Origin: an uncultured Acidimicrobiales bacterium
GTDB taxonomy: Bacteria > Actinomycetota > Acidimicrobiia > Acidimicrobiales > Bin134
DNA: 64,000 bases
Assembly (NCBI GenBank): GCA_951813325.1
Contig: OX638350.1
Coordinates: 1,103,029-1,167,028, forward strand
Direction of reading: 5' to 3'
A program made the translations under genes and the position numbers. Below the pieces are notes generated by a model, which worked only from the letters and a program-made list of their open reading frames with translations, did not search any database and had not been told where the DNA came from. Shown one piece after another: positions 58,821 through 64,000 of this stretch (positions are counted from its first letter, which is position 1; the number at the start of each line of letters is the position of its first letter).

Positions 58821-59963
58821 ATGGCCCGGCACCTGCTGGTCACCAACGACTATCCCCCCAAGCTGGGGGGAATTCAGAACTATCTGTGGGAGCTGTGGCG
58901 CCGACTGCCTCCTGACGATGTCTGCGTGCTGACCCGCTCTCATCTTGGAGACGCGGAGTGGGATGTCGGCCAGAATCACCGGGTAGTCCGCTCACCGCGC
59001 CATTTTCTCCTTCCCACCCCGGATATGGGGGAGGAGATCACCAAACTGGCGGCTGACATTGGGGCTGAACTGGTGCTCTACGACCCAGCGGTTCCGCTGG
59101 GGGCGCTTGCCCCGCGCCTGCCCCACCCCTACGGCGTGATTCTGCACGGTGCCGAGGTGGCTGTTCCCGGTCGCCTGCCAGGCGCCAAGCAACTGCTGGC
59201 CCAGGTGCTGCGAGGCGCCCAGGTGGTGATAACTGCCGGCCGGTACTCGGTAGCGGAAGCTGAGCGGGCCGCCGGCGGGCCGCTGCCCGCGGTGATCGTG
59301 CCGCCCGGGGTGGATGTGGATCGCTTCAAGCCCCTCAACGCCGCCCAGCGGCTGGAGGCCCGCCGGCGTTTCGGCCTGCCCGCCCACGATCCAGTTGTGG
59401 TTTCGATCAGCCGGCTGGTGCCCCGCAAGGGCATGGATGTGCTGATCTCGGCAGCGGCCCGTTTGGCCGACCGCCATCCGGGTCTGACAGTGGCGGTGGC
59501 CGGGGTCGGGCGGGATCGGGCTCGTTTGGACCGGCTCATCGGGCGCACCGGCGCACCGGCTCGGCTGCTCGACCGGGTGGCCGATTCGGAGCTTCCCGAT
59601 CTCTACGGGTGCGCCGACGTGTTCGCCATGGTTTGCCGCCAGCGCTGGGGAGGATTGGAGCAGGAGGGTTTCGGCATCGTGTTCCTGGAGGCGGCGGCCG
59701 CCGGAGTGTCGCAGTTGGCTGGCGACAGCGGGGGAGCGGCCGAGGCGGTGGAGCACGGCCGAACCGGCCTGGTGGTGGACAAGCCCAGCCATCAGGACGC
59801 GGTGATCGCCTCCCTTGATGCCCTGCTCTCGGATCGGGTTCGCCTTCAGCAGATGGGGTTGGAAAGCCGACTGAGAGCGGTGGCCGAATTCTCCTACGAC
59901 CACATGGCCGAGCGCCTTCGAACTGTGATCGCCGAAGTGATCGCCCGCGGGAGGCACCCCTGA
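58821..59963 (+). CDS. pimB: GDP-mannose-dependent mannosyltransferase PimB-type (GT4)
   Basis: A 380-residue GT-B glycosyltransferase. The acceptor domain opens LLVTNDYPPKLGGIQNYLWEL, typical of PimB', and LHGAEVAVPGRLPG follows. Donor domain: ISRLVPRKGMDVLISAAARL, CADVFAMVCRQRWGGLEQEGFGIVFLEA with the EX7E pattern, and AGDSGGAAEAVEHG. PimB' adds the second mannose to phosphatidylinositol monomannoside in mycolate-related actinobacteria; related enzymes make other lipid mannosides. It acts at the cytoplasmic face of the membrane. Short gap (3 nt) from queG; start codon ATG 58821. Confidence 0.88.
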   Translation: MARHLLVTNDYPPKLGGIQNYLWELWRRLPPDDVCVLTRSHLGDAEWDVGQNHRVVRSPRHFLLPTPDMGEEITKLAADIGAELVLYDPAVPLGALAPRLPHPYGVILHGAEVAVPGRLPGAKQLLAQVLRGAQVVITAGRYSVAEAERAAGGPLPAVIVPPGVDVDRFKPLNAAQRLEARRRFGLPAHDPVVVSISRLVPRKGMDVLISAAARLADRHPGLTVAVAGVGRDRARLDRLIGRTGAPARLLDRVADSELPDLYGCADVFAMVCRQRWGGLEQEGFGIVFLEAAAAGVSQLAGDSGGAAEAVEHGRTGLVVDKPSHQDAVIASLDALLSDRVRLQQMGLESRLRAVAEFSYDHMAERLRTVIAEVIARGRHP

Positions 59964-60463
59964 TGGCATGGAGCCAACTATTGGTGCCGCCGGAAGCCGA
60001 GGGCCACGACCTCCTCAAGGCATGCTGGGCGGGGACCGGCGTGTTCGCCGCGACGGCGGTTGTCACCACTGTCTTCTCCGACCCCATGGCCGTTCCCATC
60101 GCCGTGGTGTCGCTCGGGCTCCTGGCCGCCGGGTGCGCGGCCATGCTCTGGGCTTTCCAGAGGGCGTTGCAGCGCAGCCGCTACGAGTTGATCGGGGTGG
60201 GGGGCCTGTACTTTTTGGCGGGCTGCGCTCCCCGGTCAGTGCGGTTCTCGATGATGGCCGCACTGGCCGTCGAGGCGGTTGTGGCGCTGGCCGCCGCTTC
60301 GATTCGCCCGTTTACCGCCTCTGCATTCGGTATCCTGGTGCCTGTCTATGCGCTGGGCTTGTCCGGCGCATGGGGGGCCAGACACGGGACTTTCCCGTCC
60401 CGGTCCTCCAACGGCACAATCTCAGAGCGAGGCGATCCCAGCAGGAACGGTGACGATGTTTGA
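59963..60463 (+). CDS. Four-helix membrane protein of unknown function
   Basis: A 166-residue protein starting at the ATG that overlaps the pimB stop (TGATG). Hydrophobic segments: TGVFAATAVVTTVF, PIAVVSLGLLAAGCAAMLWAF, ELIGVGGLYFLAG, and AALAVEAVVALAAASI plus AFGILVPVYALGLSGAWGA; so four or five helices. The C-terminal tail is Ser/Arg/Asn-rich and cytosolic or external. It is transcribed with pimB and overlaps the next gene by 8 bp. No family recognised; an auxiliary of a lipid-glycosylation step is possible by neighbourhood. Confidence 0.68.
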   Translation: MAWSQLLVPPEAEGHDLLKACWAGTGVFAATAVVTTVFSDPMAVPIAVVSLGLLAAGCAAMLWAFQRALQRSRYELIGVGGLYFLAGCAPRSVRFSMMAALAVEAVVALAAASIRPFTASAFGILVPVYALGLSGAWGARHGTFPSRSSNGTISERGDPSRNGDDV

Positions 60464-60917
60464 CCAAGCCACCAAGAGCATTTCCATCGAGGCATCGCCA
60501 GGGCGCTGTTTCGAGGTGGTGTGCGAATTCGAGTCCTACCCCGAATGGGCCACTGAGGTCAAGCAGGTCGAGGTGGTCAGGCGGGACGACGACGGCCGGG
60601 GCGGACTGGTGTCGTTTCGGGCCGCGGCCATGGGCCGCAGCACCAACTACCTGCTGGAGTACTACTACGGGTCCAACCCATTGCGGGTGTCCTGGCGGCA
60701 GGTGCAGGGCGATCTGACCCGGCGCCTCGACGGCGAGTACTGCTTCAACCCGGTTTCCGGCGAGCCGGACCGCACCGAGGTCACCTATCACCTGGCCGTC
60801 CAGATGGTGATGCCCCTGCCCGGCTTCGTGAAGCGCAGGGCCGAAGCTCGCATCATGCAGACCGCGCTGGAGGACCTGCGCCGCCGGGCCGAATCCGGCG
60901 CCGGGAAGCTGCGCTAA
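60456..60917 (+). CDS. SRPBCC (START/polyketide cyclase-like) protein
   Basis: A 153-residue protein with the SRPBCC pattern: IEASPGRCFEVVCEFESYPEWATEVKQVEVV, given here as IEASPGRCFEVVCEF and SYPEWATEVKQVEVV, then a beta sheet (YCFNPVSGEPDRTEVTYHL) and a long C-terminal helix with RRRAESGAG. Such proteins bind hydrophobic ligands (coenzyme Q, lipids, polyketides). ATG 60456 follows AGGAAC and overlaps the end of the preceding gene by 8 bp. Ligand unknown. Confidence 0.86.
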   Translation: MFDQATKSISIEASPGRCFEVVCEFESYPEWATEVKQVEVVRRDDDGRGGLVSFRAAAMGRSTNYLLEYYYGSNPLRVSWRQVQGDLTRRLDGEYCFNPVSGEPDRTEVTYHLAVQMVMPLPGFVKRRAEARIMQTALEDLRRRAESGAGKLR

Positions 60918-60947
60918 ATTCGAGCCGACGGGGAGTAGATTGGCCCT

Positions 60948-62123
60948 GTGGAGTTTCGCCGGATCAACAACCTGCCTCCGTACGTCTTCACCATCATCAA
61001 CGACCTGAAGGTGGAGGGCCGCCGAGCCGGCTATGACATCATCGACCTGGGGTTCGGCAACCCCGATCTGCCGTCGCCGGACATCGCGGTGGAGAAGTTG
61101 GCCGAAGCGGCTTGCAACTCCCGCAACCATCGCTATTCGGCTAGTCGGGGCATTCCCAAGCTCCGCGAGGCCGTGGCCGGATACTACGCCCGTCGATTCG
61201 GGGTGCATCTCGACCCCGACACCGAGGTGATCAACACTATCGGGGCCAAGGAGGGGTTCTCCCATCTGATGTGGACCCTGCTCCAGCCCGGCGACGCCGC
61301 GCTGGTCCCGTCGCCATCCTACCCGATCCACCTCTATGCCCCGCTGTTCACTGGCGCTGAGGTGCGCGAGATCCCGCTGAGCACGGGAACCGACTTCTTC
61401 AGAACGATGCAGGAGCGCTGGCAGTATTCCTGGCCCAAGCCCCGCATCATCGTGCTGTCATTTCCCCACAATCCCACCACCACCTGTGTGGACTTGGAGT
61501 TCATGGCCGGTGTCGTGGCCTTCGCCGAGGAGCACGATGTGCTCTTGGTCCACGATTTCGCCTACGCCGATCTGGGATATGACGGCTACCTGCCCCCGTC
61601 CATAATGCAAGTGGAGGGGGCCAAGGACGTGGCGGTGGAGCTCTACTCCATGACCAAGTCCTTCTCCATGGCTGGTTGGCGGGTCGCGTTCATGGTGGGA
61701 AATCCCCAGGTGGTGGCGGCGCTGGCCAAGCTCAAGTCTTATCTGGACTATGGCACCTTCCAGCCCATTCAAATCGCCGCCACGGTGACCTTGAACGAGG
61801 CCGCCGGCCATCCCAAAGAGGTGAGCGACATCTACCAGAGCCGACGAGACGCCCTCTGCTCGGGGCTGAACCGCATGGGCTGGGAGGTGGAGCCGCCGAG
61901 GGGGACCATGTTCGTATGGGCCAAGATTCCCGAGCCCTATCGGGAGATGGGGTCGGTGGAGTTCGCATCCTGGCTGGTTCGGGACGCCCGGGTGGCGGTT
62001 TCGCCCGGGGTGGGCTTCGGTCCCGGTGGAGAGGGCCACGTCAGGTTCGCCCTCATTGAGAATGAGCAGCGCACCGCTCAGGCCATTCGACAGCTCCGCC
62101 AATCGCTTGCCAAGCTCGGCTAG
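60948..62123 (+). CDS. Class I/II PLP-dependent aminotransferase (AlaC-like)
   Basis: A 391-residue fold-type I aminotransferase. PLP contacts: [44 protein letters not shown], and the PLP-Lys in [35 protein letters not shown] is the family opening. It resembles alanine aminotransferase AlaC and LL-diaminopimelate aminotransferase-like enzymes of actinobacteria; alanine, aspartate or a lysine precursor are candidates. GTG 60948 is the start. It is followed 6 nt later by the phosphofructokinase gene. Confidence 0.92.
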   Translation: MEFRRINNLPPYVFTIINDLKVEGRRAGYDIIDLGFGNPDLPSPDIAVEKLAEAACNSRNHRYSASRGIPKLREAVAGYYARRFGVHLDPDTEVINTIGAKEGFSHLMWTLLQPGDAALVPSPSYPIHLYAPLFTGAEVREIPLSTGTDFFRTMQERWQYSWPKPRIIVLSFPHNPTTTCVDLEFMAGVVAFAEEHDVLLVHDFAYADLGYDGYLPPSIMQVEGAKDVAVELYSMTKSFSMAGWRVAFMVGNPQVVAALAKLKSYLDYGTFQPIQIAATVTLNEAAGHPKEVSDIYQSRRDALCSGLNRMGWEVEPPRGTMFVWAKIPEPYREMGSVEFASWLVRDARVAVSPGVGFGPGGEGHVRFALIENEQRTAQAIRQLRQSLAKLG

Positions 62124-62129
62124 CCCACA

Positions 62130-63161
62130 ATGAGAGTCGGCGTGCTGACCGGGGGCGGCGACTGCCCGGGGCTCAACGCGGTCATCCGGGCGATCGTGCG
62201 CAAAGCCGAGCGCGAATACGGCGACTCCGTGATCGGCTTTCTGGACGGCTGGCGGGGAGTGCTGGAGGGCGAATTCATCGATGTGGATGTCCAGCGCATG
62301 CGGGGAACCCTTCCCCGAGGTGGAACCGTGTTGGGCACCTCTCGGGTTTCGCCCCGGATGCATGAGGACGGGGTCGAGCGGGTGCGGTCGACTATGGATG
62401 AGACCGGTACCGATGCGTTGATCGTTATCGGAGGTGAGGGCACCCTGTCGGCGGGCGTCGGGATCAACGAGGCTGGGGCGGCCAACGTGGTGGGCGTGCC
62501 CAAGACGATCGACAACGACATCGGGCTTACCGAGCTCACCTTCGGCTTCGACACCGCGGTGGAGGTGGCTACCGCCGCTATCGACCGCCTGCATACCACG
62601 GCCGAGTCCCATGACCGGGTGATGGTGGTGGAGGTGATGGGCCGCCATGTTGGGCACATCGCTACCTGGGCAGGCATCGCCGGGGGGGCCACCCTCACCC
62701 TCATTCCCGAAGAGCCCTTCGATATCGACGCGGTGGCCGAGGCCATCACCCGGCGCCATCGGCGGGGCAGATGGGCGTCCATCGTGGTGGTCGCCGAGGG
62801 GGCCAAGCCCAAGGAGGGCACGCTGGAGCTGCCCGAGCCGGAGATCGACCAGTACGGCCACGCTCGGTTGGGGGGAGTAGGCCAAGTGGTGGCGGCCGAG
62901 ATCGAGGCCCGCACCGGGTTCGACACTAGGGTCACGGTGTTGGGCCATGTCCAGCGGGGCGGAACCCCCTCCGCTCTGGACCGGGTTCTGTGCTCGTGGT
63001 ACGGCATTGCGGCCATCGACGCAGTCCACGATCGGGACTGGGGATCGATGGTGGCCTATCGCGGCGGCGAGATGGTGCGAGTGGGGCTGGCCGACGCGGT
63101 GGACAAGCTGAAGCCGGTCAGCCCCGCTCTCTACGACGTCGCCCGGGCCTTCTTCCCCTAG
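62130..63161 (+). CDS. pfkA: 6-phosphofructokinase (probably ATP-dependent)
   Basis: A 343-residue actinobacterial-type phosphofructokinase. TGGGDCPGLNAVIRAIV and IGGEGTLSAGVGI bind the nucleotide/phosphate; PKTIDNDI and the catalytic base region TFGFDTAVEVATAAIDRLHTTAESHDR follow; MGRHVGHIA and GGVGQVVAAEIE complete the substrate sites. In this family Gly after GGE (here GGEGT) marks ATP preference, whereas Asp marks PPi enzymes, so ATP is predicted. It commits fructose-6-phosphate to glycolysis. The last rightward gene; it converges with the lipoprotein gene across 29 bp. Confidence 0.93.
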   Translation: MRVGVLTGGGDCPGLNAVIRAIVRKAEREYGDSVIGFLDGWRGVLEGEFIDVDVQRMRGTLPRGGTVLGTSRVSPRMHEDGVERVRSTMDETGTDALIVIGGEGTLSAGVGINEAGAANVVGVPKTIDNDIGLTELTFGFDTAVEVATAAIDRLHTTAESHDRVMVVEVMGRHVGHIATWAGIAGGATLTLIPEEPFDIDAVAEAITRRHRRGRWASIVVVAEGAKPKEGTLELPEPEIDQYGHARLGGVGQVVAAEIEARTGFDTRVTVLGHVQRGGTPSALDRVLCSWYGIAAIDAVHDRDWGSMVAYRGGEMVRVGLADAVDKLKPVSPALYDVARAFFP

Positions 63162-63190
63162 TCCCCCTCCTTTTGGCCCTCGCCTCAGAT

Positions 63191-63970
63191 TCAGGAGAAG
63201 TCGAGCCTGAAATCGGGAGGAAGTCCGGGAGGCAGAGTGGGCCCGGGTTCGGGCGTTAGGCTGGGCGAGGCCGTCGCGGTCGGCGTCGGCGCTGGCGTCT
63301 CTGGAGCAGGGGTCGGCTCCGGGGCCGCAGTAGGTGTGGGACTCTCGGTTGGCTCGGGGGTGGGTTCGGGTTGGTAGTCGGGGTCTACCGAATGGAAGTC
63401 GTCGCGGGTAACCGGTGCATCGCTTTCGCCGCTGTCGGTGGGCAGGGGCACGGGGTCGCCGTTCAGCATCAATGAGAATCGAGTTGCGCCGGTGTTCTCG
63501 GTGGCGGTGAACACCAGCTGGGCCACGGCGAGCTGGCGGTTTTCTCCTTCCAAGCGCTCCTCGAACACCTCTGATTCCAGCGCCACGGTCACCAGGTCGT
63601 TGGACGGGTTGAATTCGACCAAGACCACCTCGACCTCGGCTGGCAAGGCGGTGGACAGGGCCTGCTGCGACTCGGCTTCGTTGGGGGCGGAGAACAGAGC
63701 CTCCAAAACAGCGGTGGGAAGGGCCGGGCTGGCCACGCTTCGGGCCACGGGGGACAGCAGGTTGTTCTCGTCGATCAAGTAGATCAGGACGTCCTGGGTG
63801 ATCAGCGGCGTAGGCTCCGGCGATTCGGTTGGAGCGGCCAGATCGTCGGGAAGCCGCGAGTAGTCCAGTGCTCGGGGGCGGCCGTCTTCGGGAACCGAGC
63901 AGGCCGCGGCCAACAAGGTGGCTGTGGCCAGGCCCGCCACCAGGCGTCGGAGCGCTGCTGATCGGGTCAT
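63191..63970 (-). CDS. GerMN-domain lipoprotein with Pro/Thr-rich tail
   Basis: A 259-residue secreted lipoprotein. The signal peptide ends in the lipobox LAAAC24, so lipid attachment to Cys24 is predicted. After an acidic linker the GerMN domain (~55-180) includes VLIYLIDENNLLSPVARSV, VVLVEFNPSNDLVTVALESE and FSLMLNGDPVPLP. The C-terminal ~80 residues are a low-complexity Pro/Thr/Glu tail (PEPTPEPTESPTPTAAPEPT) ending in PPDFRLDFS, resembling a wall-spanning linker. GerMN domains occur in spore-germination proteins but also in non-sporulating actinobacteria, often linked to the cell wall. Function in this organism is unknown. Confidence 0.9.
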   Translation of the reverse strand: MTRSAALRRLVAGLATATLLAAACSVPEDGRPRALDYSRLPDDLAAPTESPEPTPLITQDVLIYLIDENNLLSPVARSVASPALPTAVLEALFSAPNEAESQQALSTALPAEVEVVLVEFNPSNDLVTVALESEVFEERLEGENRQLAVAQLVFTATENTGATRFSLMLNGDPVPLPTDSGESDAPVTRDDFHSVDPDYQPEPTPEPTESPTPTAAPEPTPAPETPAPTPTATASPSLTPEPGPTLPPGLPPDFRLDFS

Positions 63971-64000
63971 GCCACCGCGATGGGGAGTTGGACGACGAAT

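Overview
The window is about 64 kb of GC-rich, densely packed bacterial chromosome. It looks like an actinobacterium, most likely an uncultured marine or aquatic member of the Acidimicrobiia; this is inferred from gene content. The indicators are a PimB-type mannosyltransferase, a protein of the mycothiol-dependent maleylpyruvate isomerase family, two F420-type luciferase-like oxidoreductases, an F420/FMN PPOX-class flavin protein, a DUF7064/7065-type protein, many GTG starts and 1-8 bp gene overlaps. No rRNA is present. There are three tRNAs (Gly-GCC, Cys-GCA, Val-GAC) and a class A RNase P RNA.

Layout. 1-3.5 kb: end of a MetX-like acyltransferase, a Cys/Met-metabolism PLP enzyme, a MutM/Fpg glycosylase that must start at CTG, small proteins, DUF4202, tRNA-Gly. 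3.6-7.2 kb, minus strand: unknown protein, F420-type oxidoreductase, DUF7064-like protein, alpha/beta hydrolase. 7.3-14.6 kb: an accessory region next to tRNA-Cys with a two-gene ABC exporter, a ParD-like/zeta-kinase toxin-antitoxin pair, a broken-looking secreted metalloprotease and an AbiEii-type nucleotidyltransferase toxin with an unusual zinc-ribbon/winged-helix partner. The last two lie between two imperfect 41-bp direct repeats.

14.7-24.9 kb: housekeeping and transport (amine oxidase-like flavoprotein, KhtTU K+/H+ antiporter, nucleotidyltransferase, TypA, choline sulfatase), with two repeat-rich small proteins beside tRNA-Val. 25-29.8 kb: a decayed-looking 1-kb gap, a carboxymuconolactone decarboxylase/AhpD-like gene with an in-frame TGA at the second Cys of its CxxC motif, and a divergent pair of a zinc-ribbon DNA methyltransferase and a HEAT-repeat protein with a nuclease-like N-terminus. 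29.8-45.5 kb: catabolic and lipid-type enzymes (epoxide hydrolase, acyl-CoA dehydrogenase, LLM oxidoreductase, omega-aminotransferase, two SDRs, zinc alcohol dehydrogenase, ColD/RfbH-like dehydratase) and a ferric-iron-type ABC transporter. 45.6-49.7 kb: membrane coiled-coil repeat protein, acetoacetyl-CoA synthetase, CitE-like lyase. 49.8-64 kb: class A PBP, CdsZ-like zinc-ribbon protein, rnpB, glycerol kinase-like enzyme, trpD, an NYN-domain gene split by a TAG codon, queG, pimB, SRPBCC protein, class I aminotransferase, 6-phosphofructokinase and a GerMN lipoprotein.

The most notable observations are the candidate CxxU selenoprotein with a well-placed hairpin after the TGA, the AbiEii toxin paired with a zinc ribbon resembling that of IS1595-family transposases, and the methyltransferase/HEAT-nuclease pair. 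Each is an inference from sequence and needs homolog or genome-level tests.
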